From: Anaerolineae bacterium
GTDB lineage: Bacteria > Chloroflexota > Anaerolineae > CG2-30-64-16
Direction of reading: 5' to 3'
Assembly (NCBI GenBank): GCA_025454565.1
Contig: JALOOE010000328.1
Span: 1 to 5,846 of the forward strand
DNA: 5,846 nucleotides
Position 1 is the first letter of the stretch. Each line of letters opens with the position of its first letter. Of this stretch, positions 1-5,846 are shown in pieces. The notes beneath the pieces are model-generated. The model searched no databases and was not told where the DNA came from. It saw only the letters and a list, made by a program, of their open reading frames with translations. The translations under genes were made by a program, and so were the position numbers.

Positions 1-47
1 GCTGTATGAGCGACCCCAGTGATCCCCTGTCATGGGTCGCACGCGCT

Positions 48-52
48 GAGGA
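48..52 (+). promoter_or_regulatory. Ribosome binding site of the isomerase-like gene
   Basis: GAGGA lies 5 nt before the ATG at 58. It supports that start over the in-frame GTG at 19, which has no comparable purine-rich sequence at the right distance. Confidence 0.6.
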
Positions 53-57
53 ATCCC

Positions 58-822
58 ATGAACATCTCTATCGCATCTTATGCCTTCCACGGCCTGCTGC
101 GCGAAGGCACGCTGGACGTCTTCGGTTACCTCGAAAGCTGCAGATATCGCTACGGCCTGGCTTCTGCGGACATTTGGAACGGCTTTTTCCCCACCATCGA
201 GGACGCCTTCCTGATGAAGGTGAAGGAGGGGCTTGAGGAGCGCGAGTTGGCGCTGGCGAACCTGTGTGTGGACGGCCCGCACATCTGGGAGGACGAGCCC
301 GACGTGAGGGCGAAGCATCACGCCGACGGCCTGGCGTATCTGCGCGCCGCCGAGCTGCTGGGCGCGCGCACCGTCCGCATCGATGCCGGGGTGCGCGCCG
401 AGACCTTCACGGACGAGCAGTTCGATGCCATCGTGACGCGTTATCGGGAGTATGCCCAGCGCGCCTATGACAATGGGTATCGGGTCGGGCCGGAGAACCA
501 CTGGGGCGCGGAGGTCGTGCCGGAGAACATGGTGCGCATCTGCAAAGCAGTGGATCATCCCGGTTTCGGCATGTTGCTGCACTTCCGCGGCAACGCCGGC
601 GACGCGTTGATGGCGCCGTGGGCGATGCATACGCACGTCTCGATGGAGGTCGTGACGAACGCGCTGGAGCAGAGCATGACGATGCTGAGCGCGGCGGGCT
701 ACGCCGGCTTCTGGGGCGTCGAGCATCACTCCGGCCAGGATGAATATGCGGAGGTCGCCATCCAGGTCGCGCGGGTGCGCGCTGTGCTGGAGCGGTGGCG
801 AACCGCCGGGCGCGCCGGGTGA
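58..822 (+). CDS. Sugar phosphate isomerase/epimerase-like TIM-barrel protein
   Basis: Encodes 254 residues that read as a xylose-isomerase-like TIM-barrel (AP_endonuc_2) protein, the cytoplasmic superfamily that includes sugar isomerases, epimerases and inosose dehydratases. Visible support includes an alternating strand/helix pattern throughout, the PENHWG strand end (E146), LLHF (H175), MHTHV (H191, H193) and GVEHH (E222, H223, H224). E146, one or more of these histidines and E222 are the likely divalent-metal and catalytic ligands; that assignment is inference from the fold. Many relatives have Asp-Phe-Gly-Asn where this protein has LLHFRGN, so it belongs to a divergent branch and its substrate cannot be named. 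The ATG at 58 is chosen because GAGGA lies 5 nt upstream; an in-frame GTG at 19 would add 13 residues that do not look like a conserved N-terminus. The next gene starts 16 nt after the stop, so the two probably form an operon. Confidence is high for the fold and low for the reaction. Confidence 0.85.
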   Translation: MNISIASYAFHGLLREGTLDVFGYLESCRYRYGLASADIWNGFFPTIEDAFLMKVKEGLEERELALANLCVDGPHIWEDEPDVRAKHHADGLAYLRAAELLGARTVRIDAGVRAETFTDEQFDAIVTRYREYAQRAYDNGYRVGPENHWGAEVVPENMVRICKAVDHPGFGMLLHFRGNAGDALMAPWAMHTHVSMEVVTNALEQSMTMLSAAGYAGFWGVEHHSGQDEYAEVAIQVARVRAVLERWRTAGRAG

Positions 823-829
823 GCTGCCT

Positions 830-834
830 GGAGG
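830..834 (+). promoter_or_regulatory. Ribosome binding site of the URO-D-family gene
   Basis: GGAGG lies 4 nt before the ATG at 839, a rather short spacing, and 13 nt before a second in-frame ATG at 848. It supports starting at 839 rather than at the in-frame ATG at 740, which lies deep inside the preceding gene. Confidence 0.6.
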
Positions 835-838
835 CGAC

Positions 839-1843
839 ATGGCTCTGATGACCAAACGCGAACGCGTGCTGCGCACGGTCCGGTTCGCAGAAACCGATCG
901 CATACCGATCTACGACCTGCTGCAAAACCAACCCGTGGTCGAGCACTTCACGGGCGAGCCGTTGACCGTCGAGAACGGCAAGCGGCTGATGGGCATCGCG
1001 ATCTCGGCCGCGCTGGATATGACGCGCTCGCCGGGCGCCGGTCCGTACGCGCCGGCTTTGACCCGCCAGGAGAACGGCATCGTGATGCAGCAGGAGCGCT
1101 GGACGAGTTGGATCGTCGAGCGTCCCTGGCACGATATCCCCGGCCTGATCGAGTGGATCAAAGGGGAGATCCGCCGCGCGGAAGCGCTCGCTTTTGGTCG
1201 CAGCTATGTCGATAGCCACCGGGCCCGCGTGCAAGCTTGGCTGGACGCCTTCGCCGCAGCCGATCCCACCGGCCGCGGCGATCCTGCCGTGCTCGTCATC
1301 GAGAGCGGCGTCGGCCTGGACTATATGTTTTGGGTCGCCGGGCTGGAGGATTTCTCGTATCTGCTCGCCGACGCGCCTGACCTGGTGGAGGAATGGCTCG
1401 ATGCGCGCAACCGGGCCGAACTGCGCCGGGTGGCCGCCATTGCCGATCCCGACTTGGTGCCTATCGTTCTGACTTACGACGACATCGCGTACAAGACCGG
1501 GACGATCTTCTCGCCGAAGTGGCTGCGCCGCCACTGGGCTCCGCGCCTTAAGGCGCTGACCGACGCCTGGCATGCGCGCGACACGATCTGCCTCTATCAT
1601 TCCGACGGCAACCTCTTCCCGGTGCTCGACGACCTGGTCGCGGCCGGGATCGATGGTCTCAACCCGTTGGAGGTGCTGGCGGGGATGACGGTGGGGGCGG
1701 TGCGGCAACGTTATCCGCGGCTCTTCCTGACGGGCGGCATCGACGTGAGCCAGTTGCTCAGCTTCGGCACGCCGGACACCGAATTGCACTGGGATGTGAA
1801 GCTGGAGAACGCCCTTGCGATGTTCGAGAGCGCGTGCGCCTGA
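839..1843 (+). CDS. Uroporphyrinogen decarboxylase (URO-D) family protein, apparent C-terminal internal deletion
   Basis: Encodes 334 residues of the URO-D superfamily, TIM-barrel enzymes that include heme-pathway HemE and the cobamide-dependent methyltransferases MtaA/MtbA. Family marks are the N-terminal TKRERVLRTVRF...DRIP (residues 5-23), HSDGN (254-258), GLNPLE (273-278) and GGIDVSQLL (299-307). It is not a good HemE candidate, because the substrate-binding RxPVWxMRQAGR-like N-terminal motif is absent. The zinc-thiolate His-X-Cys of MtaA-type enzymes is replaced by HSD, so methyl transfer of that type is also doubtful; the function is unknown. Residues 309-318 run FGTPDTELHW: the usual segment after GTP (a helix, then a Gly-rich strand of about 30 residues) is missing, yet the frame resumes with TELHWDVKLENALAMF, the normal family ending. 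This suggests an in-frame deletion, a divergent variant or an assembly collapse. The start at 839 is set by GGAGG just upstream. The gene follows the isomerase-like gene by 16 nt. Confidence 0.82.
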   Translation: MALMTKRERVLRTVRFAETDRIPIYDLLQNQPVVEHFTGEPLTVENGKRLMGIAISAALDMTRSPGAGPYAPALTRQENGIVMQQERWTSWIVERPWHDIPGLIEWIKGEIRRAEALAFGRSYVDSHRARVQAWLDAFAAADPTGRGDPAVLVIESGVGLDYMFWVAGLEDFSYLLADAPDLVEEWLDARNRAELRRVAAIADPDLVPIVLTYDDIAYKTGTIFSPKWLRRHWAPRLKALTDAWHARDTICLYHSDGNLFPVLDDLVAAGIDGLNPLEVLAGMTVGAVRQRYPRLFLTGGIDVSQLLSFGTPDTELHWDVKLENALAMFESACA

Positions 1844-1863
1844 GAGACGGGGCGAGAGATGCA

Positions 1864-1910
1864 GATTTTCGAGGTTGTGCTGACTTCGCCCCGGCACAAC
1901 CTCGAAAGTT
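1864..1910. terminator. Inverted repeat between convergent genes, probable bidirectional terminator
   Basis: The arms 1867-1880 (TTTCGAGGTTGTGC) and 1894-1907 (GCACAACCTCGAAA) are exact reverse complements over 14 bp, enclosing 13 nt. The outer bases 1864-1866 and 1908-1910 can add an A-U pair and G-U wobbles. The hairpin begins 20 nt after the URO-D-family stop and ends about 10 nt from the stop of the minus-strand ATPase gene, so it sits where a terminator shared by both transcripts would be. Neither strand has a proper U-tract after the stem, so classical intrinsic termination is uncertain; a 3'-end-stabilising hairpin is the alternative. Confidence 0.65.
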
Positions 1911-1919
1911 CGGACCGAC

Positions 1920-2951
1920 CTAGATCCGCACGGCTGTGACCCCGCGCAGCGTGAGCTTGTCGGCCAGATGGCAGGCGACGGTGTGACCGGGCGAGATCTC
2001 GCGCAGGGGCGGCGCGTTCTCGGCGCAATCCGAGACGGCGTAATTGCAGCGCGGATGGAAATAGCAGCCCGTGGGCGGCTTGCGCGGGCTGGGCACCTCG
2101 CCCGCCAGCACGATCCGATTTTTGACCACGCCCGGATCGGGATTGGGCACGCTCGATAGCAACGCTTCCGTATAGGGATGTTTCGGATTGTGGTATAGCT
2201 CTTCGGTCTCGGCCATCTCCGCCAGCTTGCCCACATACATCACGGCCACCACGTCGCTGACGTGCTCCACCACACTCAGATCGTGCGAAATGAAGAGGTA
2301 GGACAGATCAAACTGCTCCTGCAGATCCTGGAGCAGATTGAGTGTCTGCGCCTGGATCGAGACATCGAGTGCGGAGACCGGTTCGTCGGCGATGATGAAC
2401 TGCGGCCGGAGCGCCAGGGAGCGGGCGACCGCGATCCTCTGTCGCTGGCCGCCGCTGAACGCGTGCGGGAAACGGTGCATGTGCTCGGGCAATAGGCCTA
2501 CCACGCGCAGCAGCTCGGCGACGCGATCTTGCAGATCCTTGCCGCGCGCCACATTGTTGACGGTCAACGGCTCGCTCACGATATCGAACACCGTCATGCG
2601 CGGATTCATGGATGAGCTGGGGTCCTGGAACACCATCTGCATGTTCAGACGCACGTGGCGCAGCATGTTTGGGTCGGCCTGGGCGACATCTATCGGCCCG
2701 CGCTCCCGATCATGGAAGATGACCTGGCCGGCTGTCGGCTCGATGCCGCGCATGATGCAGTGCCCTGTGGTCGATTTGCCGCACCCGCTCTCTCCGACGA
2801 GGCCCAGGGTGTGCGCTGTCGGCACCGCGAAGCTGACCCCGTCAACGGCCTTTGTGTAGCCCACCAGTTTCCGGTTGAAGCCTTTGATGATCGGGTAATG
2901 CTTTTTGAGATCCTTCACTTCGAGGATCGGTTGCTGATGGTTGTCTGTCAT
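1920..2951 (-). CDS. Opp/Dpp-type ABC importer ATP-binding protein, OppF/DppF-like
   Basis: Encodes 343 residues, the second ATPase of the importer, which hydrolyses ATP on the cytoplasmic face to drive uptake. In order it shows Walker A GESGCGKST (53-61), a Q-loop in VFQDP (Q109), the signature FSGGQRQR (165-172), Walker B ending IIADEPVSALD (to about 196) and the switch histidine in ISHD (H223). The oligopeptide-transporter C-terminal extension follows, with NPKHPYTEALL near 255-265. Cysteines 296, 302, 309 and 327 follow the C-x5-C-x6-C-x17-C pattern that ligates a [4Fe-4S] cluster in some DppD/OppD proteins. The SSSMNP stretch after the Q-loop and the KAVDGVSF N-terminus favour the F over the D subunit. 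The ATG at 2951 is preferred, although only a weak GAGAGAAG lies upstream; an open frame runs back to 3032 but overlaps the preceding gene and adds an unconserved tail. It is the last gene of the operon, 31 nt after the D-type ATPase. Confidence 0.93.
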   Translation of the reverse strand: MTDNHQQPILEVKDLKKHYPIIKGFNRKLVGYTKAVDGVSFAVPTAHTLGLVGESGCGKSTTGHCIMRGIEPTAGQVIFHDRERGPIDVAQADPNMLRHVRLNMQMVFQDPSSSMNPRMTVFDIVSEPLTVNNVARGKDLQDRVAELLRVVGLLPEHMHRFPHAFSGGQRQRIAVARSLALRPQFIIADEPVSALDVSIQAQTLNLLQDLQEQFDLSYLFISHDLSVVEHVSDVVAVMYVGKLAEMAETEELYHNPKHPYTEALLSSVPNPDPGVVKNRIVLAGEVPSPRKPPTGCYFHPRCNYAVSDCAENAPPLREISPGHTVACHLADKLTLRGVTAVRI

Positions 2952-2982
2952 TCCGCTTCTCTCATCCGCTTCGGGAGCGGCC

Positions 2983-3990
2983 CTACTGATACAGGAAGCA
3001 GCGCACGTAACGGTCGCTGTTAAGATCGACAACAGGCGGCTCGGACATCTCGCACACCCCAGGCATGAACTTGGGGCAGCGGGGGTGGAATGGGCAGCCT
3101 GCCGGGATGGCGAATGGGCTGGGCACCATGCCGGAAATGGCCTGCAGGCGCGCCTGGTTTTTGCGGCCCAGCTTGGGGATCGACTGCAAAAGCGCGATCA
3201 TGTACGGGTGCTTGGGATCGTAGAACAGATCCCGGACGGGCGCTCGCTCTACGACCTTGCCCATGTACATCACGATCGCTTCCTCGACCATCTCGGCGAC
3301 GACCCCCAGGTTGTGTGTGATGTACATGATCGCCATGCCGAATTCTTTCTGGAGATCGCGTAGCAGCTCCAGGATTTGGGCCTCGGTGGTCACGTCGAGG
3401 GCGGTCGTCGGCTCGTCGGCGATCAGCAGGCTGGGGCGGCACGCGAGGGCCATCGCGATCATCGCGCGTTGGCGCATGCCGCCGGATAGCTGGTGGGGAT
3501 AGCTGTCGACCACGCGCTGAGGCTCCGGCATATTCACGCGTCCCAGCATCGCAATCGCCATCTCTCTCGCCTCAGCCTGTGAGACCTTGAGATGGTAGGT
3601 GATGCCTTCGACGATCTGGTTGCCGACGGTGTACACCGGGTCGAGCGAGGTCATCGGCTCCTGGAAAATCATCGAGATCTCGCCGCCGCGAACGCTGCGC
3701 ATGGTGTAGCTGTTCGGATTCAGGCTGGTGAGGTCGAGGACTTCTTCGTTGCCGTCATCTTCCCGCTTATGATAGAGGATCTGGCCGCTCACGATTTTGC
3801 CCGGTTTCTGCAGCAGCCGGAGCACGGAGAAGCTGGTGATCGATTTACCGCAGCCGCTCTCGCCGACCACGCCAAGTGTGCGGCCACGCTTAACGTCGAA
3901 GGTGACGCCATCGACCGCGCGCACCACGCCTCGCTCGGTGTAGAAGTAGGTTTTGAGATCCTGCACTTCCAGGAGTTGCTCGTTTTCCAT
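2983..3990 (-). CDS. Opp/Dpp-type ABC importer ATP-binding protein, OppD/DppD-like
   Basis: Encodes 335 residues, about the usual length for the D subunit, which pairs with the F-type ATPase under the two permeases. Visible motifs are Walker A GESGCGKS (43-50), a Q-loop in IFQEPMTSLDP (Q110; the EPMTSLDP form is typical of D subunits), the signature LSGGMRQR (168-175), Walker B LLIADEPTTALD (188-199, catalytic E193) and the switch histidine H226 in ITHN, where Asp more often follows the His. The C-terminal extension has DPKHPYMIALL (about 258-268) and cysteines 299, 305, 313 and 331, a likely iron-sulfur or metal site. All residues needed for ATP hydrolysis are present, so it should be active. 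The ATG at 3990 has AAGGGGAA 5 nt upstream (3996-4003) and lies 14 nt after the permease C stop. Confidence 0.94.
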   Translation of the reverse strand: MENEQLLEVQDLKTYFYTERGVVRAVDGVTFDVKRGRTLGVVGESGCGKSITSFSVLRLLQKPGKIVSGQILYHKREDDGNEEVLDLTSLNPNSYTMRSVRGGEISMIFQEPMTSLDPVYTVGNQIVEGITYHLKVSQAEAREMAIAMLGRVNMPEPQRVVDSYPHQLSGGMRQRAMIAMALACRPSLLIADEPTTALDVTTEAQILELLRDLQKEFGMAIMYITHNLGVVAEMVEEAIVMYMGKVVERAPVRDLFYDPKHPYMIALLQSIPKLGRKNQARLQAISGMVPSPFAIPAGCPFHPRCPKFMPGVCEMSEPPVVDLNSDRYVRCFLYQ

Positions 3991-4004
3991 CAGGGTTCCC
4001 CTTC

Positions 4005-5147
4005 CTATTCCCCAGCAAAGGGGTCGGCAGCGTCCCGCAAGCCGTCGCCAACGAAGTTATACGACACGACAGTCACCAGCACGAAGGCGATTGGACTGAG
4101 AAGCCACGGGTTTTGCAATAGCACACGCACCTGCTGCGCTTCATTCAGCAAGACGCCCCAGCTCACCATCGGTGGGCGGATGCCCAGGCCGAGGAAGCTC
4201 AACGCGGTCTCGCCGAGGATCATGCCGGGGATGGCCAGGGTTGCGATCACCAGCAAGTGGCTGTAGGTGTTGGGCAGCAGATGCCGTGAGAGGATGCGCC
4301 GCGTGCGGCAGTTGGTATAGCGCGCCGCCGTCACGAAATCGGACTCGCGCAGCGAGAGGGTGATGCCGCGCACCTGCCGGGCCAGGCCGCCCCAGGTCAC
4401 CAGCGAGAGGACGATGATGATGCCGAAGTAGACCTGCATGGGGTCCCAGGTGGCGGGCACGGCTGCGGCCAGGGCCAGCCACAGCGGAATCTGGGGGATC
4501 GACTGGATGATCTCGATGGTGCGCTGCGTGATGTTGTCGATCGCCCCGCCATAATAGCCGCTGGCAACGCCGAGGAAAGAACCGATGGCCAGGCTCATCA
4601 TCACACCTACCAAACCTATAGTCAGGGAGACCTGAGAGCCATACATAATGCGCGAGAACTGGTCCCGGCCGTTTCGATCCGTCCCCAAGAGGAAGATTTT
4701 GCCCGGCTCCTCCACCTGGAACAGGTGGATATCGGTCTCGATGACACCGAGCAACTTGTACGGCAAGCCGGCTTTGAAGAAGTACACCGGATACATCTGG
4801 GAGGTATCTTCGACATAGACTTTTTTGAAGGTCGCCCGATCGGTGGTGGATGTGATGCCGTACATGAAGGGCCGCAGGTGGAACTGCCCCTCGGCGTCAA
4901 TGAACTTCGGCCAGAACGGCGGCGCAGACACGTATCTTTCGTGGGTCGTCGTCTCAGTGTATGGTGAGATAAAGCCGGCGAAGATCATCGAGGTGTACAT
5001 AATAGCAAGAACGACCGCGCCGACCACAGCCAACTTGCTGCGCCGGAAACGAAGTATCATAAGCTGGCGAACGGATAGGTTCGCCTTGCGTTCCTCGGCG
5101 CTGGTTTTTCCCGCGGCCGGTGTTGATCCAATGCTTGCTGCTGTCAT
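4005..5147 (-). CDS. Opp/Dpp-type ABC importer permease, DppC/OppC-like, with enlarged extracytoplasmic segment
   Basis: Encodes 380 residues, against roughly 280-310 for ordinary DppC. A short cytoplasmic N-terminus leads to TM1 (about 39-60). A polar segment (about 62-153, with RYVSAPP, FHLRPFMYG, YPVYFFK and TDIHLF) then separates TM1 from the conserved LLGTDRNGRDQFSR (153-166). The core permease domain follows, with membrane segments near 174-196, 218-232, 238-256, 298-320 and 348-366, and ends with GDGLRDAADPF. The EAA coupling loop, which docks onto the ATPases, lies at about 268-293 (DFVTAAR...RHLLPN), but its usual glycine is Asn279. The extra segment should lie outside the membrane beside the binding protein, where it might help dock substrate or protein; that role is inference. 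I recall a subfamily of similarly enlarged permeases, so the insertion is probably inherited. TGAGGAA at 5154-5160 supports the ATG at 5147. It begins 18 nt after permease B. Confidence 0.93.
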   Translation of the reverse strand: MTAASIGSTPAAGKTSAEERKANLSVRQLMILRFRRSKLAVVGAVVLAIMYTSMIFAGFISPYTETTTHERYVSAPPFWPKFIDAEGQFHLRPFMYGITSTTDRATFKKVYVEDTSQMYPVYFFKAGLPYKLLGVIETDIHLFQVEEPGKIFLLGTDRNGRDQFSRIMYGSQVSLTIGLVGVMMSLAIGSFLGVASGYYGGAIDNITQRTIEIIQSIPQIPLWLALAAAVPATWDPMQVYFGIIIVLSLVTWGGLARQVRGITLSLRESDFVTAARYTNCRTRRILSRHLLPNTYSHLLVIATLAIPGMILGETALSFLGLGIRPPMVSWGVLLNEAQQVRVLLQNPWLLSPIAFVLVTVVSYNFVGDGLRDAADPFAGE

Positions 5148-5153
5148 CTCATC

Positions 5154-5160
5154 TTCCTCA
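5154..5160 (-). promoter_or_regulatory. Ribosome binding site of permease C
   Basis: Read on the minus strand this is TGAGGAA, 6 nt before the ATG at 5147. It lies in the 18-nt gap between the two permease genes and indicates translation from an internal site of a polycistronic message. Confidence 0.6.
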
Positions 5161-5165
5161 CGCGC

Positions 5166-5846
5166 TCAATCGTACCGGATCCTGGGATCCAGGAACACCA
5201 GGGCGATATCAGCCAACAGGTTGCCGAGCACCAGCATGAAACTGAGCAGGATCAGGATCGTACCGGAAAGATAGACGTCCTGCTCCATCGTCGCGCTGAT
5301 GTACAGTGGACCGAGTGTCGGCAAACCCAATACCTGTTCCACGATCGCCGTGCCACTGAGCAGCCAGGCCAGCACGCCGCCCAACGCCATCACCAGCGGA
5401 TGGAACGCGTTGCGCACCGCGTGCTTCCAGATGACGGTGCCTTCGGGCACGCCCTTGGCCCGGCAGGCCTGGACATAGTTCACGCGCAGCTCGTCGAGCA
5501 GGTTGCCACGCATGACGCGCATCACCCAAGCCATGCCGCCGAACACGATGGCGAAGATCGGGATCCAAAGATGCTGGATCAGATCGACGACCTTGGCGAG
5601 CGACCACGGAGCCTTGGCGAACTCGGCGGAGAAAAGCCCGGTATAGACGTTGCCGGTGGTTTGCCAGATCACCACCAGCAGAATCAGCGCGATCATGAAG
5701 GAGGGTAGACCGAGGCCCAAGAACGCGAGCACTGTGAAAATGTTGTCGCCCGCCGAGTACTGATGGGTTGCTGAGTAGACGCCGAGCGAAATGCCGATAA
5801 CCCAGGACAGGATAAACGCCGGAATGCTCAACGCCAGGGTCAGGGG
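5166..5846 (-). CDS. Opp/Dpp-type ABC importer permease, DppB/OppB-like (5' end beyond the window)
   Basis: The C-terminal 226 residues of the first permease are visible. The frame is open to the right edge, so about 100 N-terminal residues (TM1 and the first extracytoplasmic loop of a usual 310-340-residue protein) lie outside the window; a TTG at 5831 is internal and not a start. The fragment shows hydrophobic segments near its residues 3-24, 36-63, 93-110, 148-167 and 195-217. It also has the EAA loop NYVQACRAKG...HAVRN (123-146, with glycine 132 retained) and the typical DppB ending LDPRIRYD. In place of the common PGLG motif it has LPTLGPLY (175-182), which I recall from the same subfamily as enlarged C permeases. 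With permease C it would form the membrane channel. As the most upstream gene visible, it leaves the promoter and probably the solute-binding protein to the right. Confidence 0.92.
   Translation of the reverse strand, partial: PLTLALSIPAFILSWVIGISLGVYSATHQYSAGDNIFTVLAFLGLGLPSFMIALILLVVIWQTTGNVYTGLFSAEFAKAPWSLAKVVDLIQHLWIPIFAIVFGGMAWVMRVMRGNLLDELRVNYVQACRAKGVPEGTVIWKHAVRNAFHPLVMALGGVLAWLLSGTAIVEQVLGLPTLGPLYISATMEQDVYLSGTILILLSFMLVLGNLLADIALVFLDPRIRYD

Noticed and set aside
1..22. A possible tail of an upstream plus-strand gene (stops at 7-9 or 20-22 in two frames)
   Set aside because: Only two to six codons are visible, which is too little to support a gene.
10..40. A 7-bp inverted repeat GCGACCC/GGGTCGC upstream of the isomerase-like gene, a possible operator or hairpin
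   Set aside because: The stem is short, the loop is 17 nt and nothing extends the pairing; this is expected by chance in GC-rich DNA.
740..838. An N-terminal extension of the URO-D-family protein from an ATG at 740
   Set aside because: It overlaps the isomerase-like gene by 83 nt and encodes a Pro/Arg/Gly-rich stretch unlike the family; the ATG at 839 has GGAGG upstream.
407..2236. A 609-codon open frame on the minus strand, antisense to the isomerase and URO-D-family genes and running into the OppF-like gene
   Set aside because: Its translation is rich in Arg, Pro, Ala and His with no recognisable domain, and it overlaps three well-supported genes. It is an effect of GC-rich third positions in the opposing genes.
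2952..3032. An N-terminal extension of the OppF-like ATPase from an ATG at 3032
   Set aside because: It overlaps the end of the OppD-like gene by 50 nt and adds an unconserved 27-residue stretch; the ATG at 2951 gives the usual family length.
3592..4266. A 224-codon plus-strand open frame opposite the OppD-like and permease C genes
   Set aside because: It is antisense to clear ABC transporter genes, spans their junction and resembles no protein family.

Overview
The window is a GC-rich (roughly 60% by eye), densely coded bacterial segment with two gene blocks facing each other. Gene content and protein style (an Opp/Dpp-type importer with an enlarged DppC-like permease, beside a TIM-barrel sugar isomerase/epimerase-like gene and a divergent URO-D-family gene) suggest a heterotrophic soil or thermophilic bacterium. 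Chloroflexota is my best guess, from memory of similar clusters, and it is weakly supported. There is no rRNA, tRNA, insertion sequence or CRISPR array.

Left block, plus strand (58-1843): a 254-residue sugar phosphate isomerase/epimerase-like protein is followed after 16 nt by a 334-residue uroporphyrinogen-decarboxylase-family protein. Both have good ribosome binding sites and are probably co-transcribed. The URO-D-like protein appears to lack about 30 residues just before its C-terminal helix.

Junction (1844-1919): a 76-nt convergent spacer contains a perfect 14-bp inverted repeat, probably a bidirectional terminator or 3'-end-stabilising hairpin.

Right block, minus strand (5846-1920, read right to left): four genes of an oligopeptide/dipeptide/nickel-type (Opp/Dpp) ABC importer in the order permease B (its N-terminus lies outside the window), permease C, ATPase D, ATPase F. 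Gaps are 18, 14 and 31 nt, as in one operon. The promoter and any solute-binding protein lie beyond the right edge. Permease C has an extra extracytoplasmic segment of about 90 residues. Both ATPases carry four C-terminal cysteines matching the pattern known to bind an iron-sulfur cluster in some family members.

Taken together, the window looks like one part of a nutrient uptake and catabolism locus: an ABC importer next to possible carbohydrate-processing enzymes. The substrate cannot be read from the sequence. The sugar-type neighbour makes oligosaccharide or glycoside uptake a reasonable alternative to peptides, but the two blocks are convergent and so need not be co-regulated. I do not see a convincing undescribed system. 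The main anomalies are the shortened URO-D-like C-terminus and the atypical permease C.
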